Position numbers and translations under genes: made by a program. A stretch of DNA of 64,000 nucleotides, from contig NZ_KB900609.1 of assembly GCF_000379105.1 (NCBI RefSeq), forward strand, positions 2,159,933 through 2,223,932. Direction: 5' to 3'. Positions 43,186 through 51,163 of this stretch are shown here, one piece after another (positions within the stretch are counted from its first letter, which is position 1; every line of letters starts with the position of its first letter). The stretch comes from Methylobacterium sp. WSM2598. Its GTDB lineage: Bacteria > Pseudomonadota > Alphaproteobacteria > Rhizobiales > Beijerinckiaceae. A model generated the notes under the pieces. That model worked only from the letters and a program-made list of their open reading frames with translations, was not told the DNA's origin and searched no databases.

Positions 43186-43389
43186 ATGACGAATCCCAAC
43201 ATGGTCCAGCGCCGCGCCGCCACGCAGCCCGACACCGCCCCGGCCCCCAACTGCGACGCTGTGCCGCCCGTGCCCGCGCCCGAGGACAGCCCTACGCCGA
43301 CCACCGACCACGACCCGGAGGATTCGCCGCACGCCCAGGACCTCGTCGTCACGCGGCGGGCCGGCGGGCTGACGACCCGGAAGGAGTGA
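43186..43389 (+). CDS. small hydrophilic protein, EcfG-controlled, unknown function
   Basis: The 67-residue protein MTNPNMVQRRAATQPDTAPA... is rich in Pro, Asp and Thr (TPTTDHDPEDSPHAQ) and has no hydrophobic core, so it is probably disordered. It has the look of small stress proteins. CCAGGAGCC lies about ten bases before the ATG. A perfect EcfG-type promoter at 43061-43085 is on the same strand. No family recognised. Confidence 0.55.
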   Translation: MTNPNMVQRRAATQPDTAPAPNCDAVPPVPAPEDSPTPTTDHDPEDSPHAQDLVVTRRAGGLTTRKE

Positions 43390-43769
43390 GGCCGGCCCGG
43401 GGGGCGCGGGACCCGCGCCCCGCGCGGAGCGGGCGGCGGGCGGCCCCGGCGCCGGCCCGGCCGGCTCCCGCTCCGGCCGGTCGCCGCAACGTGCCGGGGC
43501 GGACGTCCCGCCGGGCGCCGGGAGCGGTCCATCACAGCCTCTAGCGACTCCCGCCGGGTTCCCGCCTAGACTGAGCCGGCGCGGGAGGTCACGCTCGGTC
43601 GTTCGGGCAGGGACGTCCGGCCGGGCCGGGACCTGCGGAACGGCGCGGGCCGGCGGCCCGGCGGCGTCCGCCCGCTCCGCCCCGAACCGTCGGCGATCCT
43701 GCCATGCGGGTGCCGGCGCGGGGCGGGCGCCACAGGGACGGGGTCGTCGCGCGGAGCGGGCAGGAGCGG
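43390..43769. other. intergenic stretch before the ABC-like gene
   Basis: No gene seen. Extremely GC-rich with many GGCC/CGGC short repeats; a TAGACT -10-like motif is at 43567-43572. The frame of the downstream gene is open back to 43704, but with Arg/Gly-rich sequence. Confidence 0.6.
43567..43572 (+). promoter_or_regulatory. TAGACT -10-like motif
   Basis: TAGACT within CCTAGACTGAG stands about 200 bp before the ABC-like gene; see also 1818 and 33702. Confidence 0.3.
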
Positions 43770-46598
43770 ATGGACGGGGCAGAAGCGCTCAGACGCAACG
43801 GGGTCGCCGCGCCGGTGGCCGATCGGGCGACGCCGCGGGCCGCGCCCATGATCGGGACCGATCCGGAGGCGGCCGACGCGGCGGGCGGGCTCGACCGCAG
43901 CCTGTTCCGCTACATCTGGCGCCACTCGAAGCGCGACCAGATCCTGATCTGCGCCGTCGTGCTGGCCTCGCTGCCGCTCTACTTCGCGTCCCTCGACCTG
44001 CCGCGGCGCATCGTCAACGAGGCGATCCAGGGCCACGCCTTCGAGAAGGGCAACGCGACCGCCCACTTCCTCGTCCTGCGCCTGCGCGTGCCGGACTGGT
44101 TCGGCGGCGAGAGGGCGCTCTTCGACGGGTTCGAGGTCGACCGCTTCGAACTCCTGTTCGGGCTCTCCTCCCTGTTCCTCCTCCTCGTCCTGATCAACGG
44201 CGCCTTCAAGTACTGGATCAACGTGGCCAAGGGGGCGCTCGGCGAGCGCATGCTGCGGCGCCTGCGCTTCCAGCTGTTCTCGCTGATCCTGCGCTTCTCG
44301 CCCGAGTCGATCCGGCAGGCGAAGGCCTCCGAACTCGCCACGATCGTGCGCGACGAGGTCGAGCCGATCGGCGGCTTCATCGGCGACGCCTACATCCTGC
44401 CGGCCTTCCTGGGAACCCAGGCGGCCACCGCCATGGCCTTCATCCTGCTCCAGAACGTCTGGCTCGGACTGATGGCGGCCGCGGTCGTCGGCGTGCAATT
44501 CGTGGTCATCCCGCGCCTGCGGCGGGAACTCCTGCGCCTCGGGCGGCGGCGCCAGCTCGCCTCGCGCCGCCTCGCCGGGCGGGTCGGCGAGGTGGTGGAC
44601 GGCATCGAGGCGGTCCACGCCAACGGGGCCGAGCCGTGGGAGCGCGCCGAGATCGGCCAGCGCCTCTTCGGCCTCTTCGACCTGCGCCTGCGCATCTACC
44701 GGCGCAAGTTCATGGTCAAGTTCCTGAACAACCTGCTCGCGCAGATGACGCCGTTCCTGTTCTACTGCATCGGCGGCTACTTCGCGCTCAAGGGCCAGCT
44801 CAGCATCGGCCAGCTCGTGGCGGTGATCGCCGCCTATCGCGACCTGCCGCCGCCCCTCAAGGAACTGATCGACTGGGATCAGCAGCGGCTCGACGTGCAG
44901 GTGAAGTACGAGCAGGTGGTGCAGCAATTCCTGCCGGACCGCCTGCTGCCGGCCGAGGTCCCGGGACGCGACACGCCCCTCATCGGCCCGCTCGAGGCCG
45001 ACGACCTCTGGGTCAGGGAAGCGCAGGGCCCGCTCCTGGAAGGGGTCTCACTCTCCGTCACGCTGCCCCTGCGCCTGGGCATCGTCAGCGACGGCAGCCA
45101 GGCCGCGAGCGCCCTCGCGCGGGTCCTCGCCCACCGCCTCGCGCCGAGCCGCGGGCGGATCACGGTCGGCGGCCACGACCTCGGCGAATGGGGCTCGCTG
45201 GCGCTGGCGCGCCGCATCGCCTACGCCAGCGTCGAGCCCATCCTGTTTCCAGGGTCGCTGCGCGAGAACATCGTCTACGGGCTGCAGCGCCCGCCCGAGC
45301 AGGTGCCGCCGCCCGAGACCCTCGAGGACCGCCGCCGCCTCGCAGAGGCCCGGCGCACCGGCAACCCGCTGGCGAGCCTGTCGGGGGACTGGATCGACTA
45401 CGCGCAGGCGGGCGTGCCGGACGCGGCGGCCCTGGACGGGGTGATCCTGGGCTGGCTGCGCCGCATCGGCATGGGCGAGGAGGTCTACCGGTTCGGCCTC
45501 CTCGGGCAGGTCGATCCGGAGCGGCATCCGAACCTCGCCTCCCGCATGATCGAGGCGCGCGGCGCGCTGCGGGCCCGGCTCGCCGCGCAGGGCATGGAGA
45601 ACCTCGTCGAGCCCTTCGACCCGGAGCGCTACAACAGCCAGGCGACGGTGGGCGAGAACCTCCTGTTCGGCGTGCCGACCACCGCGAGCCTGACCGGGCG
45701 GGCCATGGCGGAGCACCCGGTCGTGCGCACCGTGCTCGACGAGCGCGGGCTCGCCGAGGATTTCGTCACCATGGGCGAGCAGATTGCCCAGACGATGCTG
45801 GAGATCTTCCAGGGCCTACCGATGGGCCACCCGCTCTTCGAGCAATTCTCCTTCCTGTCGGCGGACGAGCTGCCGGAATACGAGGCGATCCTGGCGCGCC
45901 GGACCGCCACCGAGGCCTCGGAGGCGCGCCACGGCTCGTCCTGGCTCGCGCGGGTCCGGCGTCGCTGGCTCGGGCTGGAGCGCTACGGCGGGGCGGACGC
46001 GACGCGGCTCATCGCCCTGCCGCTCGCCTATATCGAGCCGCGCCACCGCCTCGGCCTGCTCGACGACGCGCTGCGCGCCCGCTTGGTCGAGGCCCGCGCG
46101 GCACTGCGCGCGGCGCTCGCCGAGGCCGGCGAGGGCGGGGTCGAGTTCTACGAGCCGGACGCGGTCTGCGCGGCGGCCCCGCTGCGCGACAACCTGCTGT
46201 TCGGGCGGATCAACCAGTCGGCCGCGGACGCCGCCGCCGCCGTGACCGCCGCCATCACCGCCACGGTCGAGGCCATGAACCTCGCGGACGCCGTCGCCCG
46301 CGTCGGCCTCGACCACCAGGTCGGCCCGGCCGGGCGCTTCCTCACCGGCGGCCAGCGGGCGGCGATCAGCCTCGTGCGCGGCCTCGTGCGCCGGCCCGAC
46401 CTCCTCGTCCTCGACGGCGCGCTCGGCCCGATGGGCGAGAACCGGGCCCGGGCGGTGCTGACGCTGCTGGTCCAGCATTTCGGCCGCGAGGGCAGCCTCG
46501 TCGCCGTCCTGCCCAACGAGCGCTTCGCCTCGCATTTCGACGTGGTGCTGCGGGCCCGGGGCACCTCCGTCGCCGCGGATGCGCGAACTTCCGGTTGA
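43770..46598 (+). CDS. ABC exporter-like protein with degenerate ATPase and large insertion
   Basis: The 942-residue chain has an ABC-exporter membrane domain (six helices, about residues 50-330) and a nucleotide-binding-like domain. Motifs are broken: Walker A reads GIVSDGSQAAS (about 437) with no lysine, the Q-loop has ASVEP, Walker B reads LLVLDGALG (about 882) with Gly for the catalytic Glu, and the switch histidine is lost (AVLPNERF). The signature LTGGQ (about 858) remains. Between ENIVYGL (about 499) and the signature lie about 300 extra residues with two more ENLLFG-like units (about 628 and 807). ATP hydrolysis is unlikely. The start at 43770 has AGGAG nearby; 43848 is possible. Confidence 0.85.
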   Translation: MDGAEALRRNGVAAPVADRATPRAAPMIGTDPEAADAAGGLDRSLFRYIWRHSKRDQILICAVVLASLPLYFASLDLPRRIVNEAIQGHAFEKGNATAHFLVLRLRVPDWFGGERALFDGFEVDRFELLFGLSSLFLLLVLINGAFKYWINVAKGALGERMLRRLRFQLFSLILRFSPESIRQAKASELATIVRDEVEPIGGFIGDAYILPAFLGTQAATAMAFILLQNVWLGLMAAAVVGVQFVVIPRLRRELLRLGRRRQLASRRLAGRVGEVVDGIEAVHANGAEPWERAEIGQRLFGLFDLRLRIYRRKFMVKFLNNLLAQMTPFLFYCIGGYFALKGQLSIGQLVAVIAAYRDLPPPLKELIDWDQQRLDVQVKYEQVVQQFLPDRLLPAEVPGRDTPLIGPLEADDLWVREAQGPLLEGVSLSVTLPLRLGIVSDGSQAASALARVLAHRLAPSRGRITVGGHDLGEWGSLALARRIAYASVEPILFPGSLRENIVYGLQRPPEQVPPPETLEDRRRLAEARRTGNPLASLSGDWIDYAQAGVPDAAALDGVILGWLRRIGMGEEVYRFGLLGQVDPERHPNLASRMIEARGALRARLAAQGMENLVEPFDPERYNSQATVGENLLFGVPTTASLTGRAMAEHPVVRTVLDERGLAEDFVTMGEQIAQTMLEIFQGLPMGHPLFEQFSFLSADELPEYEAILARRTATEASEARHGSSWLARVRRRWLGLERYGGADATRLIALPLAYIEPRHRLGLLDDALRARLVEARAALRAALAEAGEGGVEFYEPDAVCAAAPLRDNLLFGRINQSAADAAAAVTAAITATVEAMNLADAVARVGLDHQVGPAGRFLTGGQRAAISLVRGLVRRPDLLVLDGALGPMGENRARAVLTLLVQHFGREGSLVAVLPNERFASHFDVVLRARGTSVAADARTSG

Positions 46599-46683
46599 GG
46601 CCGGCCGCCCATCCGCCCCGGGGGGCTGGCGCCCGGACCCGCGCTGCGGCAAGGTCGGCGCGTCAGGGGCCGGGATGCGGGGC

Positions 46684-47130
46684 ATGACGCTCGAGACCGA
46701 GGTGCAGTCGCTGCGCCAAGTGCCGATGTTCCGGGAGGTCGATCCTCCGCGCCTGAAGCTCCTGGCCTTCACCAGCGAACGCGTGCATTTCGCGGCCGGA
46801 CAGAAGTTCTTCGACCAGGGCGACGCGGCGGACGCCGCCTACCTGATCCTGGAGGGGGAGGCCGCCGTCACCCTCGACCGCCCGATCGGGCCGATCCGGG
46901 TGGCGGTGCTCGGCGTCAACGCCCTCGTGGGCGAGATGGGCATCCTGGCCGATCAGCCCCGCTCGGCGACCGTGACGGCGGTGCTGCCCACCACGGCGCT
47001 GCGCATCGACCGCAGGGTCTTCCTCGAATTGCTGAGCCAGTTCCCGCAGATCGCCATCGCGGTGATGCGCGAACTCGCCCACCGCCTGGAGATGACGAAC
47101 CAGCAGCTCGCCCAGAGCCGGTCGGGCTGA
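46684..47130 (+). CDS. cyclic-nucleotide-binding-domain protein (no DNA-binding domain)
   Basis: The 148-residue protein is a single cNMP/Crp-type beta-roll: FREVDPPRLKLLAFTSERVHF, FFDQGDAADAAYLILEGEAAV, and LVGEMGILADQPRSATVTAV, which corresponds to the phosphate-binding cassette (GE-x-RSA-like). A C-terminal helix follows but no helix-turn-helix, so it is a sensor or scaffold, not a transcription factor. It lies 85 nt after the ABC-like gene and 20 nt before an SDR gene, all on the same strand, suggesting that it regulates the membrane protein. An ATG at 46675 is also possible. Confidence 0.82.
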   Translation: MTLETEVQSLRQVPMFREVDPPRLKLLAFTSERVHFAAGQKFFDQGDAADAAYLILEGEAAVTLDRPIGPIRVAVLGVNALVGEMGILADQPRSATVTAVLPTTALRIDRRVFLELLSQFPQIAIAVMRELAHRLEMTNQQLAQSRSG

Positions 47131-47150
47131 GGGCAGAGAGGGAGCGCGCC

Positions 47151-47912
47151 ATGGATCTCGCCGCCGGCCTGCGGGGCCGCCACGTGCTCGTGACGGGCGC
47201 GTCGAGCGGCCTCGGCGCGCATTTCGCCCGGCTCTGCGCGCGCAGCGGCGCGGAGGTCACCGTGGCGGCGCGCCGCCGCGACCGGCTCGACCGCCTGGTC
47301 GAGGCCCTGCGCGAAGCCGGTGCCCCCCAGGCCTCGGCCGTGGCCCTCGACGTGGCGGATGCCGACTCGGTCGAGGCGGCCTTCGCGGGCCTCGACCGGC
47401 TGCCGGACGTGGTCGTGAACAATGCCGGCGTGGCGGAGGGCGGGCCCGCCCTCGACACCGACCTGTCGGTCTTCGACCGGGTGATCGCGACCAATCTGCG
47501 CGGGGTCTGGGCGGTGTCGGTGGCGGCGGCGCGGCGCTGGCGCGGCGCCGCGCGCGGCGGCGTGATCCTCAACGTCGCCTCGATCCTCGGCCTGCGGGTC
47601 GCGGGCGGCGTCGGCCCCTACACGGTCTCGAAGGCCGGGGTGGTGCAGATGACCGAGGCCCTCGCCCTCGAATGGGCCCGGTACGGGATCCGGGTGAACG
47701 CGCTCGCGCCGGGCTACATTGACACCGACATCAACCGCGACTTCTTCGCCACCCCGGCCGGCGAGGCGCTCGTCAGGCGGATCCCGATGCGCCGGCTCGG
47801 GCAGCCCGAGGATCTCGACGCCGCCTTCCTGCTCCTGGCGACCGACGCCTCCGCCTGGATGACCGGGGTGACGCTGCCTGTGGATGGGGGGCACCTCGTC
47901 TCGGGGCTGTGA
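47151..47912 (+). CDS. SDR family oxidoreductase
   Basis: The 253-residue classical short-chain dehydrogenase has TGASSGLGAHFA (cofactor loop), VVNNAGVAEGG, the catalytic Ser in LNVASILGL, and YTVSKAG (Tyr-x-x-x-Lys). Arginines after strand 2 (AARRRDRL) favour NADPH. It is the third gene of the ABC-like / cNMP-binding / SDR unit. The substrate is unknown; the C-terminal GVTLPVDGGHLVSGL is typical of the family. Confidence 0.9.
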   Translation: MDLAAGLRGRHVLVTGASSGLGAHFARLCARSGAEVTVAARRRDRLDRLVEALREAGAPQASAVALDVADADSVEAAFAGLDRLPDVVVNNAGVAEGGPALDTDLSVFDRVIATNLRGVWAVSVAAARRWRGAARGGVILNVASILGLRVAGGVGPYTVSKAGVVQMTEALALEWARYGIRVNALAPGYIDTDINRDFFATPAGEALVRRIPMRRLGQPEDLDAAFLLLATDASAWMTGVTLPVDGGHLVSGL

Positions 47913-47915
47913 TCC

Positions 47916-47938
47916 GCTGTCCGGACGATCACGTCCGG
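47916..47938. repeat. partial family A inverted repeat (copy 2)
   Basis: GCTGTCCGGACG ATCA CGTCCGG repeats the first arm, loop and most of the second arm of the 27401 element; the distal part is lost. It lies between the convergent SDR and TadG-like genes. Confidence 0.8.
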
Positions 47939-47943
47939 CCGCG

Positions 47944-49254
47944 TCAGTTGGTGATGCGCCGCTGCGAATCGACCACCTTCTTGAACAGGCCCTTCATCGC
48001 GTCCGCGATCCCCTCCGAGGGGCTCACCGGCCAGTACAGGTCCGGCGACGCGCAGGCCGCCATGTTGGTGGCGATCTGGCTCGAGAACGGGGCGATCCAG
48101 GTATTGTACCAGCCGTTCGTCGGCAGCGGCAGGTAGGTGGTGTAGAGCACCGCGACCCGGATGCCGCGGTCCTTCAGGGCCTGGCAATTGGCGAGCGTGA
48201 TCGGCTCCTGGCAGCGCCCGTTGGTGGTCGGCTTGGTGCAGGTGCTCGGGTAATTCGCGTCGGCCACCCCGTCGGAGACGAAGAAGACCACCTTCTGCGG
48301 GGAGGCCGCGCTGGCGCCGCTGCCGGGATTGGGCACCGCGCTGTTCAGCCGCGCGAAGATTCCGTCGAAGTCGGTGCACTGGTCGTTGTTGTAATTTTGG
48401 TAGGGCACCGTCATCAGGTCGAGCGCGCCCGCGTCGGTCTTCGAGGTGGAGAGATTGGCGGTCAGCGCGGAGACCTGGTTGAGCCCGATCCCGGAGCAGC
48501 TCGTCCCGAAGCTGTAGATCGCCATCCGGTACTGGCCCGCCGCGATCGCCTTGGCGCTCGCGGTGTCCATCAGCTGCTGGGTGGCGTCGCGCACCACGTC
48601 GATGCGCATCTTCACGCCGAGGTTCTTGGCCTTGGCGTAGTAGTCGTTCCCGCCCGCCGACATGTCGTGGCAGGCGAAGGCGCATTGGTCGGAGGTGTTG
48701 GCGACCATGGTGGCGATGTCGGCGGTGGTCGCCGCCACGCCCATCGACGGCGAATTGTCGAGGAGCAGGTAGAAATCCGTGAAGATCGGATTCGGCGAGG
48801 CCGCCGTCGCGGTGCCCCCGAAGGCGACCGTCGAGAACCCGGCGAGCCGCATGATTCCCGTGCGGATCGTGGCGCTGTAGGTGAGGCTCGCCGTGCGCAC
48901 CCCGTCCGTCGTCGGGGCCGTCGCCGCGCGCGGGCTGGCCGAGACGTTCGGCAGCGCGGCGGCCGCGTCCGTGAACAGCTTGGCCATGGCGGCCTCGGCA
49001 TCCGCCTGGCTCATCTTCATCCCCGCCGCGCTCACGGCGGCGAGGACCGCCTGGTCCGCGACGGCGTCGAGCTCCGTCCGGGCCTTCTGGTAGGAGGTGA
49101 AGTCGACCGCCGCCCCGACGAGCAGCAGCACCGGGACGAGGGTGACGACGAACATCATGCCGATGCTGCCGCTCCGGTCCGCCGCGAAGACGCGACGCGA
49201 CCGGGTCACCCCGCGCCGAACCCATCCGCCCTCGGACCGCATCCCGGCCTCCAC
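47944..49254 (-). CDS. TadG-like protein with von Willebrand factor A domain
   Basis: The 436-residue protein starts with the Tad/Flp pseudopilin-type leader region (DRSGSIGMMFVVTLVPVLLLVGAAVDF, about residues 27-53), typical of TadE/TadG. A vWA domain follows from about residue 165, with the metal-ion site DNSPSMG (about 170-176) and a later FVSDGVAD. TadG proteins tune Flp pilus assembly at the inner membrane. Several cysteines (CAFACHD, TSCSGIG, PSTCTKP) could form disulfides. No other tad/flp gene is nearby. The ATG at 49242 is an alternative start. Confidence 0.85.
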   Translation of the reverse strand: MEAGMRSEGGWVRRGVTRSRRVFAADRSGSIGMMFVVTLVPVLLLVGAAVDFTSYQKARTELDAVADQAVLAAVSAAGMKMSQADAEAAMAKLFTDAAAALPNVSASPRAATAPTTDGVRTASLTYSATIRTGIMRLAGFSTVAFGGTATAASPNPIFTDFYLLLDNSPSMGVAATTADIATMVANTSDQCAFACHDMSAGGNDYYAKAKNLGVKMRIDVVRDATQQLMDTASAKAIAAGQYRMAIYSFGTSCSGIGLNQVSALTANLSTSKTDAGALDLMTVPYQNYNNDQCTDFDGIFARLNSAVPNPGSGASAASPQKVVFFVSDGVADANYPSTCTKPTTNGRCQEPITLANCQALKDRGIRVAVLYTTYLPLPTNGWYNTWIAPFSSQIATNMAACASPDLYWPVSPSEGIADAMKGLFKKVVDSQRRITN

Positions 49255-49525
49255 GCGCCCGCACGCCGGCGCCCCGGGGGCGCTTCCGTACAGGCGAGTC
49301 CTGACTCGGCACGGCTTTCGGAAAATTTAAGCCGTCCGCCGAATCGCCGGCTCATACACCAGCAGATCGGCACAGAATGCAGACGACCCGGGGACAAGAT
49401 GTCTCTCGCCGATGGGGCAGCACTTATCGAGACGGAAGGCGGCTGGGTGGCGGCGACGCCTCGCGGGCGCCCGGGACCGTGCGGCGCGGGGCGGATGGCG
49501 GATGACGCGGCCGCGCGGGCGGGCC

Positions 49526-49969
49526 TCACGGCGTCGGATAGGTGATGAATTCCATCAGCGACCCGTCCGGATCGCGGAAATAGACGCTCAATCCCGGGCC
49601 GGCCGCGCCGTTGCGCGGCACCGGCCCGAGCTCCACCGCGACGCCGTGGCGCTCCAGGTGGGCGACGGCCTCCTCGATCGGCCCCGACCAGCGGAAGCAC
49701 AGGTCGCTGCCGCCCGGCATCACCGGCAGGCGGGCGCGCGGCTCGCCGATCTGCCCCGGGCCGTGCACGTTGAGCTGCACGCCGCCGAAGCGGTAGGCGA
49801 AGCCGCGGCCGACCGGGACCGGCTCGGCGCCGAGCACGTCGCGGTAGAAGGCCGTGGCGCGGTCCCAGTCCGAGACGTGGATGACGCAGTGGTCGAGGTG
49901 GATCGCCGGGCGCAGGACGCCCTCGGTCAGCACCTCGGCGAGTTCGGGAAGCGGTTCGGGATCGGGCAT
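49526..49969 (-). CDS. VOC family (glyoxalase/dioxygenase fold) protein
   Basis: The 147-residue protein has the paired beta-alpha-beta-beta-beta modules of the vicinal oxygen chelate fold. Probable metal ligands are the His in LDHCVIHVSD (about residue 27) and the His in LNVHGPG (about 69), and a C-terminal glutamate in GSLMEFITY (about 140). RDPDGSLMEF is characteristic of dioxygenase- or glyoxalase-like members. It reads with the FAH-family gene 75 nt upstream, suggesting an aromatic or ketoacid degradation role. Specific substrate unknown. Confidence 0.82.
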   Translation of the reverse strand: MPDPEPLPELAEVLTEGVLRPAIHLDHCVIHVSDWDRATAFYRDVLGAEPVPVGRGFAYRFGGVQLNVHGPGQIGEPRARLPVMPGGSDLCFRWSGPIEEAVAHLERHGVAVELGPVPRNGAAGPGLSVYFRDPDGSLMEFITYPTP

Positions 49970-50043
49970 CGGGACGTGCTCCGGGTCGAGGAGGGGGGGC
50001 GCCGGAGGGGGAGGGCGCCCGCTTGCGGCGAGAAGCGCCGGCC

Positions 50044-51036
50044 TCAGGCGACCTCGTGCTCGATCGCCCCGAACACCGAGTGGCCGCCGCGGTCCTTCAC
50101 CTCGACCCGCAGGCGGTCGCCGGGCGCCAGGTAGGGCAGGCGCGCCCAGCCGGACGCGACGATCTCGGCGGCGCGCGCCTCGGCCAGGGAGGCGAAGCCC
50201 GCCCCGCCCTCGGCGACGGAGCGGCCCGGCCCGCCATCGATGCCGCGATTCGAGACCGGCCCGGCGCTCACGATGGTGCCGGCCCCGAGCGGGCGCAGGC
50301 GCGCCGCCTCGGCGATCAGCTCGCCGAAACCCGACCCGAGATCGGAGCCGGCCTCGGGGCGGCCGAGGAGCGCGCCGTTGCGGGTGACGCAGAGCGGGCG
50401 CTGGACCATGCCGTCCTGCCAGTCCGGCCCGAGCTCGTCGGGCGTCACCGCGACCGGGCCGAGGCTCGCCGCGAAGCCCGCCGCCAGGGGGCCGTCGAGG
50501 TCGAGCCCGTCCGGTTTGAGGCGGTCGCGGCGAATCACCTCGGTGACGAGCGTGACGAGCCGGACCGCGCCCGCGGCCTGCGCGGGCGCGGTGCCCTGGG
50601 CCACGTCGCCGGTGATCACGGCGAGGCCCGCGGAGACGTCGAGGGAGGCGGCGGGATCGGCCGGGAGCGTCGCGCGCGGGGCCAGGAACCCGTCCGAGGC
50701 CGCGTGGCGCAGGGGCGTGCCGGAATCGGACGGGGCCTCGGCACCCTCGGCTTGGCGCAGGAGCCGGACGTGCCCCGGCCAGGCGGCGGCGTGGCGGCGC
50801 GCGAAGGCCCGCGGCAGCGGCGCCGCGCAGGCGTGCTCGTGGAAGCGGAAGGAGGGGACGGAGCCGTGCTCCAGCTGCTCGGCCAGGGCCTCCAGGGCCG
50901 GGCCGTGGCGGTCCCACTCGTCGAGGGCCTGCTGCAGGGTCGGCACCACGATGAACGCATCGGTGGCGCGGGTGAGGTCCCGCGACACGACGACGAGGCG
51001 GCCGTCCCGGCCGTGCGCGAGGCTGGCGAGCTTCAT
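50044..51036 (-). CDS. fumarylacetoacetate hydrolase family protein
   Basis: The 330-residue protein has the FAH C-terminal domain: an N-terminal arm (MKLASLAHGRDGRLVVVSRD), then LRLLRQAEGA, FHEHA, ITGDVAQGT, FAASLGPVAVTPDELG and a glycine-rich GAGTIVSAGPVSNRG. It resembles the bacterial branch of fumarylacetoacetate hydrolases, which cleave a C-C bond in tyrosine or homogentisate breakdown, or related acylpyruvases. The VOC gene downstream may act with it. hmgA and maiA are not nearby, so the pathway is inferred. Confidence 0.82.
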   Translation of the reverse strand: MKLASLAHGRDGRLVVVSRDLTRATDAFIVVPTLQQALDEWDRHGPALEALAEQLEHGSVPSFRFHEHACAAPLPRAFARRHAAAWPGHVRLLRQAEGAEAPSDSGTPLRHAASDGFLAPRATLPADPAASLDVSAGLAVITGDVAQGTAPAQAAGAVRLVTLVTEVIRRDRLKPDGLDLDGPLAAGFAASLGPVAVTPDELGPDWQDGMVQRPLCVTRNGALLGRPEAGSDLGSGFGELIAEAARLRPLGAGTIVSAGPVSNRGIDGGPGRSVAEGGAGFASLAEARAAEIVASGWARLPYLAPGDRLRVEVKDRGGHSVFGAIEHEVA

Positions 51037-51163
51037 GTCCTGTCCTCCCGGCCCCGCTGGCCGGGAGGCGCCGATGGCGTCGGCGCATCCCCCGGGGGCA
51101 TGCGGCCCATCATGGACGGGTCCGGGAGCCGGCGCCAGCGCGGCCTCGGCGGCGGCGCCCCGG

